A DNA stretch of 64,000 bases from Glossina fuscipes (lineage: Eukaryota > Arthropoda > Insecta > Diptera > Glossinidae): assembly GCF_014805625.2 (NCBI RefSeq), contig NW_023998471.1:118835-182834 (forward strand), given 5' to 3'. Every line of letters begins with the position of its first letter. Position 1 is the first letter of the stretch. A program made the position numbers and the translations under genes. The notes under the pieces were generated by a model. That model saw nothing but the letters and a program-made list of their open reading frames with translations. It was not told where the DNA came from and did no database searches. This document shows, piece after piece, positions 54,130-64,000 of this stretch.

Positions 54130-54565
54130 CTATATACTTTTGAACATATGTCACGGATGCCTGCGGGTAATGGTGGTAATTGATCGATGGCGCCGTGGAA
54201 CCCTTATGGCGGAAGCGAGCTCAATTTTTCCCTTTTGAACGAATATCGTTGATCAATTTGTGAGTCCTGACTGCTTGGGTGCGGCCCTTCGGGGAGTACT
54301 CGTGGTGGTTGTGGTTGGTAATTCCTAGCCAAAGTGGAACAATCGAGTGCAGCTAGGCCTCACACTAACCAGAGCGACGGTTCATGCGGCCATACACGGT
54401 GAACCATCTGCGCACCTCGGGGTAAGAAAGGCCCCCTTATTAGGGGATTGTCTCTCCCCCCCCGGGGGGTGATCACTCAACTCAATTGAGTGCCTATGGT
54501 TGTAGGCAACCCGTCTGATTAAGGCATCAAGCCAGGTGCAGACGTTAAACACACAGAGCGATCTG
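54130..54565 (+). mobile_element. GC-rich unidentified element, possibly a retroelement 5' end
   Basis: Far richer in GC than its surroundings, with gcttgggtgcggcccttcgg, an inverted pair ggttca/tgaacc at about 54380-54406, a run of eight C followed by six G (54458-54471) and the palindrome actcaattgagt. No open frame of note. Untranslated leaders of fly non-LTR retrotransposons look like this, but I cannot name a family. Confidence 0.35.
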
Positions 54566-54894
54566 TATACATCAAGGATTTAATTGTTAAAATAGAACTT
54601 TTTTCACGAGATGAATTAAGACAACAAATCGATTCATCGAAATGTAACGAAAGGTGAACAGTCCATGGCTAACGTAGTATCAGTGAAAAAATATATGTTT
54701 TCTCAGTGTAACAAAAAGTGCAGCGAACACCTTATGAAATTTATGGCCAATATATTGAAATAAAACATACATTAGTTTATCATTTGATGATGTTGCATAA
54801 GTCAGATAATTTACATAAGGCTTTGGTGTTATGTTATTCACATTCAGACACCACACGTAGAGTGTGTACATAAAGGAATAAAAAAAGCAAAAAC

Positions 54895-55265
54895 TTTACT
54901 GTTGGCCACCGCCCCCTATTAAACATCCTACGGCAATTCGAATAATACAGTTATTTATAAGACGACATTTCCAAATAATTTGTTACACGGGAAGCGATTG
55001 AAAAGTTGGTCTGATGCCGCCCAATTTTAACAGCGTTCGTTCTTGGAACATGTCGGTGTACCATACTTCATCAAAATATCTCAAAAATTTACAGCATGTA
55101 GCTTGAACACAAGAAAGCAACAAAGATGGACAGAGAGACAGACAACCTTAAATCACTCTCTGAATCGATCGAGTATAATAAAAGGTCAATTTACTTCAAG
55201 TCCTTGTGAGTATTGCATATATCCACACAAATTTAATATATGCTTGTACCACAAGTGATAGAGAG
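54895..55265 (+). repeat. Fly interspersed repeat, family 2, near-complete copy
   Basis: Head ctgttggccaccgcccccta with ttaaacatcctacggc; middle aacatgtcggtgtaccatac, acttcatcaaaatatctcaa, agagacagacaaccttaaat; tail aatatatgcttgtaccacaa. Same order as 11555-11915. The 71-codon open frame inside is repeat-derived. Confidence 0.7.
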
Positions 55266-58200
55266 ATAAAATAACTTCTTTTTTCAAGAAGTTCTAGGAA
55301 GAGTTGGCAAAAAGCAAATGAATTTGCTTGCTTTGCGATTTATTCAACGGAGTTAATTTCTAAACAATAAAACAAGATTCCAATGCTGGCACTGCCAGAA
55401 ATGACCACGCTATGCTTGGTTTTCGAGCAATACATTCACTAAATCCAAATCAATTCTACCGATAGTGTGTTCAATGCTCTTTTCGTCAATAACTTCAAAA
55501 AAAAAAAAAAAACATTTTTGCGGCAGAACTAAGAATGAATCGAATGTAGTTAGTGTGGACCTGCCTGTCACACGGTAGATTCGTTTCGTGTTATGTAAAC
55601 TCCTATTACACGAATCCATACAATCCTTTATGGCCAATCGATATTAAATGTTTTTTTCTTCAAAAGAATTACATTATTCAGCTTTTCTCTAATAGACTTA
55701 AGTCTGCCTTTTCCCTTATGTAATAATATCGTAATATCCGACTCCGAACTCTTTTAGCTCGTCATACAAACACTGTTACAATTCTTACGCTGTTTTATAT
55801 GAAATTGATTCATGGGTCATAGGGGAAGAAGTTTACTGCACTTTACTGGACTTTCCAACAGTTTCTGAATCATTGCATTTCTGTGCCGATCGACGAAATT
55901 AATTAACGTAAGACCGTCTTCGGCTTTCCCCTATCCCTGCAATAATTTTCTTCTTTTTTTTATTCCTATACACAATCAATTTTAGGTATGAGGAATATGT
56001 TGTTATTTGTATGACAAGTGACCTGCCTAGCGCTTTGTTTCTTAAATAACAGTTCTGATTAAACATATTTTGTAAATATAAAATATTTTACAAAAAGAAT
56101 AACAATTGCAAACTTTTTGAAATAAATATTTAAAAATAATTGATGTAAACTTTGCTTTAAATTATTAAAATTTTTCAATATAAATTTTGTTTTTCCTTAA
56201 TGGAGTTCGATAATTATCCTAAATAATCCTAAAAATTATTTCTATTAATTATATATATATGTATAAAGATAAACACACCATATTAGCCGAACCTTTACCA
56301 ACAATTTCTTTTATAATTATGCAACATTCCCGTAATTATATTTCATGTGGTTTATTTGTCGTTGTTGTTGTTGTTGTTGTTGTCATTGAGGTAGTTTAAT
56401 AGAAATCTTTTACTGTATGCTTTTTCTTTTACTGCTTTACTTTGTGTGTTTGTATCATTCTTCTTCTTAATTGGAGGTAGATGGGTTTGTAGCATTTACT
56501 TTTAGCTTTTTGTCTGTTGAATCAAATTAGATGCTTTCAATAAGCTTAACTAACAAACTTGAAACGTTCGCTACTTAATCGTAAAGTGGCATTTGTTGTT
56601 GTAAAAAAAACCCACAGCTATATATATATTTGTACTTTTTTTTTTTTTTTATCTCACACATGATCGAGATACTATTCATATTTTTAAATCGATTGGTAGC
56701 GAAAGCGTTCAAATTTATTGTCACTAAGGTATTTAAAATATAAACAAAAAAAAAAAAAAACAATTATAATCTATATGAAATTAATTCGCTCTGATCCACA
56801 CACACCGAAGATAAAAGATGTTTTCAGCTGAACTTTACAGTAACTAATCATGAAAAATAATGTGTATCTTTCAGTTGGGTAAGTAAATGCCCACATGTTG
56901 ATATTTCCGAGAACTTAATAACCAGACGGACGGACAGGCCCATGCCTGCCATGAAGCCGTCCGTTTCGCTTAAATTCTAGAATTTTTCTAAAAGCTTCCT
57001 TTCTGTTCAGCTTTAAATGCCTTACATACATTATTAACCCATAACGCACCAGTGTCATTCTATAAATGGCAAGATTCAGTAACTCTTCTGTTCTCCTGCC
57101 TACAACGGTCAACAATAAGTAATATGATAGGACGACTCATAAGTAATCAATTATTTTCAAATCTAAAGCCCATTTTGCGGCCAGTTCAAGTTTTTATTTA
57201 TTGTATTCTTATCAAGGACTGTTTGCAATATTTTTTCCAAATTTCCAATCCCCGTCTTATAGAAATTCAGAGCTTGGTGCCAATTTGACAAGTTAGGTTT
57301 AGGAGTTAACATTGTGGTTTGATTATTAGAAGGCCATTGTTTTATGTCATCATTCTGCATCGTCCGCAATGGATTCTTCGGATTCTACTTAAAACAAAAT
57401 ACACCTCTTTGAAACTCAGATAGCAATGAAATGCAAATTGATCGAAGGATATTCTTGTTCTTGTTGGAGAAAATGATGCCTTCCCAATTTCGCGTAGATG
57501 TCTTTGTGAAGGCAAAAATTTCACTAGACGTTTTAGAATGTCCACTTTGGAGCCTCCCAACGAGATAATAATTACCAGCAACAAACCTTTTCAACCTATG
57601 TAGGCACTTGTTAACCCTTTAATACGTCTCGATAAATATCGCAAATAATTTTCGTTATAAATCCCGCATAAAAATTTAAAAAGTATACTATGAGGAATAT
57701 AATCGTCGAAAGGTACGAATACCGCCATTTCATCGCCGGATAATTATACTTTTTAGAATATTTTGAACACTGTATGAATACTTATTTCCATCTCAATAGT
57801 CCATACAAAATTCAAGGCAAAACAAATTCTTTACAAATAATTGATTACTTATGCTTAGATACTTTTAATACATACGACACATTTCCGGACTGTTAGACTT
57901 GGAGTAAGTGAAACGATCATTAAGAAGTTAAGTATTATTTCCTTAAGAGATTGTTAGCTTTTAACGTGTCTTTTGATCCATTGAGCTCTTAAGGTAAAGT
58001 AAGTTGAACATGCTTTCTGTTATACCTACACCTAAACATGACCTAGGTTGGTCGTCTTATAGAAACTTGGTACTACCACTGTAGACGCTTACCGGCTACT
58101 TTTTTGATTCTTCGGGCAAGGATGATTTATTAGATTAAAGTTTGATACCTTCTGCGATACTCTTTTGTTGATCGATCTGATCAAAGTATGCCCCTACGTT

Positions 58201-61099
58201 CCATTGCTCCCTTGCCTCCACTGGACTCATAAATGAGAAGATCGCCCTATTAGTTCATAGCTTGTCGTAAGTTAAGCATTTTAACCCTTTGCATTTCCAA
58301 TTTTTCCTTTGATTTATTTATATTTTTTTAACCATCTCCAACTGCTTAATTAATCTGCAAGAAAGGCATGAAAAGCGGTCTCCATAAGAAATCGTATCGG
58401 AATAGGAAAGACATGTACGATTTCTTCAAGTTCGAAACGTCACGTCCAAATGGAAAAAGTATAACACTTCGGTATTCAAATTTATGTAAACTATTATGTG
58501 TCAAAGTACGCACATAATTCATGAAAAGTATAAAATAAAAAAAAAAAAGAGTAAATAAAAAATCATTCATTAAAAATAACATTAACAAATTTTATTTATT
58601 CGCCTTTATATAGTTTATGTTTTCTATGATTTTCTTTTCACACTTTTCGCGCATTCTTTACTTTCTTCTCGTTTGTTTTTTAACTTTAAAAAAGCTGACC
58701 AACATCACTTTAAAATTTTGAGGTAATTAAGGTTATCTAATAAATGTTTATATTCAAGATTTTCTTTTTCACTAAATTGTACTTTCTCTACGTATATATA
58801 TATATATATATATACATACATATATATAGTAGAGCATAAACACGAATAATTATTTTTCAATATTGGACTAAATCGTTTATAGTTTGCATTTGGTTTGGTA
58901 TGTAAGGGAGAGACTTTTATCATTTTTGCTAAATCATATATTTTGAGAATTTATTTAAATCATTTTTTTCTTTCTTTTTCTTCTTCTTTGTTTTTCTTGT
59001 CTTTTAATATATTTTGATAATTTTGATTTGAATTTTTTTTTTTTTTTTGTTTTTTTCATGTTATTTGTTTGTCTTTTTGTACCTTTAGCGCTCATTTTGT
59101 TGTTATATATTTCGATAAACTGTTTAGGGAATATTTGTCGAAAATTTTAACTATATAATTTATCTAAGATTTGCACTATGATTTGTTTATTATTTTTGTT
59201 TGCTTTTATTTGTGTTTGTTCGTTCGTTTTAAAGAGGTAGTAAATATTGTTATTTGTGGGTTTCATTTTGTGCAATGAAATGAAATCAAAAAAAAGGAAA
59301 CATTCACTCTATGCTTCAGTTTCTTATCAAGTATATGTTTAATTACTATTATGAAGATTATATATTATTAAGCTGCACCGGCCACAAACAAAATGAACGG
59401 AGAAATTATTCTTCACTTCGTACTTCACTGAACACTTGCCTCAAAACGGACGGTTAAGCGAGTTAGAAAGCTTTCAATGCATTTCAGGCAGTTGAAGCAT
59501 AATAAGTTGACTTTTTAAACATTTACCTGACTAATGCGATATGGTCTATGGCGGCCTTTTAAAAAATACACCAATACTTCGCGTACGATTCATGATTTAT
59601 TCAAGAAATTAGATGTGAAACCTTTCTTCTAAGAAGAACAATGTTCAACTTGAGAACGTAGTTCACGATTTCAAAGGAGATTATCCTACTGGGAATACGA
59701 TTAACGGTCCAAGTTAAAACATATGTCGTTGGGCAGAGCCAAGATGTCAAAGCGAGAACGTTTCACGTGAATTATACAGGGTTATGCGAGAGACTTAACG
59801 TGAATGTCTGTCTGCCTTATGACTTAACTTTACAATATCCGCAGACATAGTGGATTGTTTAAGCCTCCATCGAGTGCGACAATCCTCACAATGGTGCCAG
59901 ATTGATATAAAGCGTATGATCCTTGAACCCATTTCTCTGGGTCCAGTGAATATGCGCGTGTTGAGTCTTGCCGTCAAAAGGGGGAAAGTTATGTTCATTT
60001 GCATTGCCTGATGCAGACCCTGTTAGGCAGTCTCGTTGAATCCTTCTTACTTCTTTAAACAACTAACTAATGGGAGCTACAAAGTTTCACTAAAGCTATC
60101 AATACCCCTTGATACTTTTGATGATGGCTTTCGGATATATTTTCACTCGTAACGTTAATGAAAGCTCCCAGCGCAACTATTTCATTATTACTATTATACG
60201 CGACATGGAATTACATGGCGCTTAGAAGGTGCCTCAAGCATAAAAAAGCAGAGGTATTAGTTAAGCCTTCAACATAGGTGAAGGTGTAATCGGGTAATTT
60301 ATTCATAGCAATGGTAGGACATAATGTCTTTTGTCTTGCTTGCCTGCCGACGCAGACATAATTCCATTAATGCACTTTAGGGTGTAACGGCGAATACTGG
60401 AGACGTCAGAACAGTACATATCGCAAGAAACTAATAAAAAAAAGGGTTACAGTAATAGCATTTGAACTTCGATTATATTGAGGCTGGAAAGCTGGACAGT
60501 GTTTATTATACGTTTTACAATCTTTTGATGGAAATGAATGAATTAAAAAGCAAAAAATATTCTCGTCCGGCATGTAAAAAGAAACAGAAATGTATAAAAA
60601 TATTCTTAACGAGGAACACGAGGTGGAATTTGAAAAAATTTTCAATAATGCTCAGACTGTTATAATTTGAAGATGTTATGGAAATCGCTTAGATGTTTTA
60701 ATTTAAGCTCAATATTTCAACACAATGCAAATAATTCATTGCAAATAACAAATCGACGTCCGGTATAATTTGCGGTTAGATTTCTATAGCCATTGTGGAC
60801 GGACGGATTTTCTCTTCAATTTAGCCCATAATGGAACTTGCAAATCATCTGAGAATATATACAGATTATATCGTTCACAAACGAAAATAACTAAGTAAGT
60901 ATAATTCAGTTATAAACTTAGGAACAAATATTTATAGCACTGTTGTAAGATTTTCCTACACTGAAAAATGAAATCTACCATATCTGTTCAAGTGTTGTAC
61001 AAAAAGATTTCAACTAGAATCACGTCCATTTAGAAAAGAATAAGAGAGAATTGATGGGGCATACCTCGAAAGGAAATACGAAACATTTTATAAAAAAGC

Positions 61100-61460
61100 A
61101 ATTAAAAACGTTATAGTGGATCAACGTCCTATATCACCCCAGAGGTATTCATATAACGACTTTTCCAAAGACGGGCTTTATGTAGGAAGTGGCGCCAAGA
61201 GTGTTGCAATCCGAGCTATTTTCATTGGCGTACGTCCCTGGGCCAAAACATGTCGGTGCGGCGAGTTTCAATAACTCAAAATTTATGGGGTTCAACACAA
61301 AAAACTAAACGGACAGGGGGACAGAGAAGCTTAAAGCGATTCTAAATCGTTTAGAGTAGGGGTAGAAAGGTGGGTCCCGGGCGTTACATACGGCCACACA
61401 AACTTAATATATCCTTCCTCCATGTATCTTCTATCGCCACTCGTGTAGGGTTATAACAAC
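61100..61460 (+). repeat. Fly interspersed repeat, family 2, copy
   Basis: Head ttatagtggatcaacgtcct; middle gagctattttcattggcgta, aaaacatgtcggtgcggcga, ggggacagagaagcttaaag; tail cacaaacttaatatatcctt and actcgtgtagggttataaca. Confidence 0.65.
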
Positions 61461-61494
61461 AACAAGCAAAAATCAACCAAAAAAAAAAAGCAAA

Positions 61495-61645
61495 TAAATA
61501 AATACCAAAAAAAGAAACAAAACTCTTACGTTTTAAATAAGAGGTTTTCCGGATAGTTATGAAAACATTATAAATAAATACCAAAAAAAGAAACAAAACT
61601 CTTACGTTTTAAATAAGAGGTTTTCCGGATAGTTATGAAAACATT
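61495..61645. repeat. Perfect 76-bp tandem duplication
   Basis: 61495-61569 and 61571-61645 are identical over 75 bases, with period 76. Each copy contains aaaactcttacgttttaaat and ggttttccggatagttatga. No other long perfect repeat was noticed in the window. Confidence 0.95.
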
Positions 61646-61813
61646 TTTTTTTATTATTTGTTCGCTTTACACACAATCAATGTGATATTTTTCTTTTAAA
61701 ATTTTTTTTATTTTTTTTTTTATTAAAAAAAAACTATATTAAATAACAAAAACCTAGAAGAGAAAATATTTATATTTAAGCTAAATGAAAGAAAAAGTAA
61801 CATTAAAATATTC

Positions 61814-61838
61814 TATATATATATATATATATATATAT
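61814..61838. repeat. (AT)n microsatellite
   Basis: Uninterrupted AT dinucleotides, one of several in this segment (also near 61997-62008 and 63057-63071). Confidence 0.8.
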
Positions 61839-62122
61839 AAGTTTTGCGTTTTTGCTATATACAAAAAGCAATAAGAATTTGAGATATTTATATGATATAT
61901 ATAAATATTTATTATTATTAATTCAAACGCTCTTGATTAATGATAATTATTGTTGCTTTAGAAAAAAAATTCATTAATTTTTTTTTTTTTTCAAATATAT
62001 ATATATATACAATGTTTAAAATATATAGATAAAACGAAAAATTAAATGGTAAGAACACAAATTCGGAGAGAATCGGCCGGCGATTGACAGATATCTCGTG
62101 TTAAAGGAAAATTGTTACTCAC

Positions 62123-62249
62123 ATCTAGTCCTCTCGAGGCGATCTGTTTTAAAAATATTCCAGAGAAACAATGCTGTAATGTTTGTTCGCAAGTTGTTTT
62201 GGGGAAAGTTTCGCTTGATGGCAGAGAACTTTTATTAAGCAAGTCATCG
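62123..62249 (-). CDS. Candidate internal exon on the minus strand
   Basis: On the minus strand a good acceptor (cccttttaacag, ending at 62250) is followed by an open 127-base segment encoding DDLLNKSSLPSSETFPKT, then CEQTLQHCFSGIFLKQIASRGLD, and a consensus donor GAT|GTGAGT at 62122. Base composition is richer than the flanks. Against it: the acceptor phase (one base completes a codon) does not fit the phase-0 donor at 63541, so it would need another exon between, or be alternative. The product is not recognised. Confidence 0.22.
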
Positions 62250-63480
62250 CTGTTAAAAGGGCACTACCTCGCGGAGACCTGCAGTAACGAAACCGAACAA
62301 ATCTAACGCAATTGCCAATGAGCGCCCATCACATAGTTAATTGGGGATATGATGGGTTTAGTCACAGAGAAACTCTTGTCTATCAGCTATCAAGATATAT
62401 AATGACAAAGACTTCTAGAGTGTAAACTTAATTTAGAAGAAATACAACTAACTCCTCTACTGGGGAAAAAAAGAAAAACGAAATGACTTTCCGAACAACC
62501 TAACAGTTTAGGTTCACAATATTAGAGAGGGAAGAAATGAAAATTTCCAACAAATATACAAAAATTGGGAAACTTTGTGTTAAGTAGTGACTGATCACAG
62601 CTATTTTTGCATCAAAATTGAAAAGTAAGTTCAAACTGATGTATATAGAAAAATTAAACCATATATTTTTAGTTTCACTTTTCCATGTCAATTCCTGTGA
62701 ATGAATTTGAATGGTAGGAGTATAGGAGAAAAGAAAATAGTTCATCTCAGAAGTTTCCATTAGTCTTACAAATGCATTTCTCTTCAAGGAGGTCTACGTG
62801 AAACCTAAACGAAAATATTAAAAAAACAAAAAAAAGAATAATAATTAATTTGAATTTAATTTGAACTGAACTTGAAAAAAAAAATTTTTTGCCAAATCAG
62901 AGAATAAAAGGAATTTTCTCCCCAACAGTTTTAGCCTAGGCTGGCTTACGAATTTATAGCAATTTGTAAACGACGAGTCTTTAGTAACAACTGATATTAA
63001 ATTCTCTTAAAAATGATGGCCGAACGAGTTTGTGAATAATACTCGTTCCATACGTACATATATATATATATAGAAAACTTAGCCCTAGATTTATATATTT
63101 ATATGTGTGTATCTAAATATCGTACTAGTGTACCTCTATCATGTTAGTTCTAAAAATATTGCGTACGACTATGCTTAGAATAGCTTAAATTACCTTAAAA
63201 TAAATTAAATTTATAAAGAAATTAACTATTTATTGAATTCATATATATAGAAAATATATATATATATATAAAATCGATCCATTTATGATAATAGAGAAAA
63301 GAGAAAATTTCTAAAAATCAATCGTTGGTTATCGTTCTGCGCTAACCAGAGCTCAAGTGTTTTTTGTTTTAAGTTTTTTTTTAAGAGGAGCAGGTGTTGC
63401 ATCCCTTATGCAATCAATTTTCGTTTTTTTTTTTTTTTTTTTTCTTATTTACGGTGCAAAAGGTGGGAAACGTAGTATTA

Positions 63481-64000
63481 TTATGCTTTAGCTAGTTTGG
63501 CTTTTGCCCGCATTGGTACAATGCAATAACCTGCACTTACATCGCATCCGCTGATTAAAAGATTTTTTAAAACTGAATTCGATTGTTGTTCCTTTTGAAT
63601 CGCTTTTTGATGTGGATGTTGATGTTGACGCTGCTGCTGCTGCTGCTGTTGTTTTTGCTGTTCTCCGATAGTGTTAAGCCGATTTGTGAGCTTATTATTG
63701 CCATTGATTGACCATCTAATCATATTACGACCGCCACTGCTCCCACCGCCGCCACCGTCATCAGCAGCGCCATATCGGTTATCCTTAATCGTATCGTAAT
63801 TGCTTCTGCTTTTGTAATCTGTTTGCTGTTTCTGCGGTTTATTAGTCGTTTGTATCAATTGTTGCAGCAATTGGGTTGTATTGGTCGATGTCTTTGTTGG
63901 CGTTGCTGTCGTTGCTGATGTTGTTGTTCCTGTTGCCTTTTCTAGTATACTTGATTCATTATTATTTTGTATTGACTCAATAGTTGCTCCTGCATTATTT
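63481..64000 (-). CDS. Gln/Asn/Thr-rich coding exon, partial (possible sima/HIF-1alpha-like)
   Basis: Open on the minus strand from the window edge (codon starting 63999) to TAA at 63483-63481, about 173 codons. The first part is Asn/Thr-rich (TTTSATTATPTKTSTNTTQ), then LLQQLIQ, a Gly/Ser run, a Gln/His run from CAG/CAA codons, and SVLKNLLISGCD containing the LxxLL motif LKNLL. A consensus donor, GAT|GTAAGT, sits at 63541/63540, so the exon can splice in phase 0, or read through 20 more codons (VSAGYCIVPMRAKAKLAKA) to the stop. Such composition is typical of fly transcription factors and coactivators. I associate a 'VLxNLL-SG-D' block with arthropod HIF-1alpha, but from memory only. The 5' part lies beyond the window. 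Confidence 0.65.
   Translation of the reverse strand, partial: NNAGATIESIQNNNESSILEKATGTTTSATTATPTKTSTNTTQLLQQLIQTTNKPQKQQTDYKSRSNYDTIKDNRYGAADDGGGGGSSGGRNMIRWSINGNNKLTNRLNTIGEQQKQQQQQQQRQHQHPHQKAIQKEQQSNSVLKNLLISGCDVSAGYCIVPMRAKAKLAKA

Larger units (their letters stand above)
45989..62100. other. Gene-poor stretch, probably mostly intron of the minus-strand gene
   Basis: If the 63.5-kb exon splices to 45988, nearly all of this is one large intron. It holds the CTATTGC array, repeat copies, a GC-rich element near 54.1-54.6 kb and microsatellites. Short open frames (60-160 codons) are repeat- or composition-derived. Remaining sequence between these items shows nothing I can name. Confidence 0.45.

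Noticed and set aside
59795..60004. Minus-strand 69-codon frame in a moderately GC-rich segment
   Set aside because: Considered as a retroelement pol remnant; neither strand gave a motif I could place.

Overview
The window looks like nuclear DNA from a higher (brachyceran, probably calyptrate) fly; a tsetse or muscid relative is my best guess. It is strongly AT-rich. Its genes are split by short introns of about 60-160 bp and a few introns over 1.5 kb. It has mariner-type transposon fossils, tRNA-like SINE pieces and many short interspersed repeats carrying the 'ggacagacggacg...cttcggtgatgggtataa' style of sequence familiar from fly genomes. There are no operons, Shine-Dalgarno sites or CRISPR arrays.

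Layout. (1) 449-1093, +: the 3' exons of a V-ATPase accessory subunit Ac45 (ATP6AP1 family) gene, cut by the left window edge and carrying an apparent 1-base frameshift. (2) About 1.1-21.6 kb: no gene I can support. It holds two mariner transposase fossils, several dispersed repeats and simple repeats. (3) 21614-26349, +: a complete six-exon gene of 532 codons ending in the C-terminal domain of mitochondria-eating protein (MIEAP/SPATA18). (4) 26413-28825, -: a complete three-exon gene for a 222-residue protein with a cysteine-cluster N-terminus and one SH2 domain, convergent with gene 3 and only 63 bp away. (5) 33535-34363, +: a complete two-exon triosephosphate isomerase gene (247 aa). (6) 35987-40900, +: a roughly eight-exon gene for a large Cys-rich protein with a DUF4776-like domain, a Gly-rich/RGG tail and a PCGPCG C-terminus. 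(7) 45257-45988 and 63481-64000, -: two pieces probably belonging to one large minus-strand gene. One is a terminal exon followed by AATAAA. The other is a Gln/Asn/Thr-rich exon with an LxxLL motif that can either splice at a GTAAGT or read through to a stop. I tentatively suspect the HIF-1alpha/sima orthologue, mainly from the neighbourhood and weakly from sequence.

The gene set (Tpi, an Ac45-type protein, an SH2 protein, perhaps sima) recalls Drosophila 3R 99E-F, so this may be a conserved Muller element E block; that is inference from memory. The genes do not form one pathway. The rest is intergenic or intronic DNA rich in decayed repeats.

I found no convincing new multi-gene system. The most unusual items are two GC-AG introns, the frameshift in the Ac45 gene, an ITAM-like tyrosine pair spanning an exon junction in the SH2 protein, possible overlapping antisense 3' ends, a perfect 76-bp tandem duplication, a roughly 1-kb degenerate CTATTGC-type array, and a GC-rich unidentified element near 54.1-54.6 kb.
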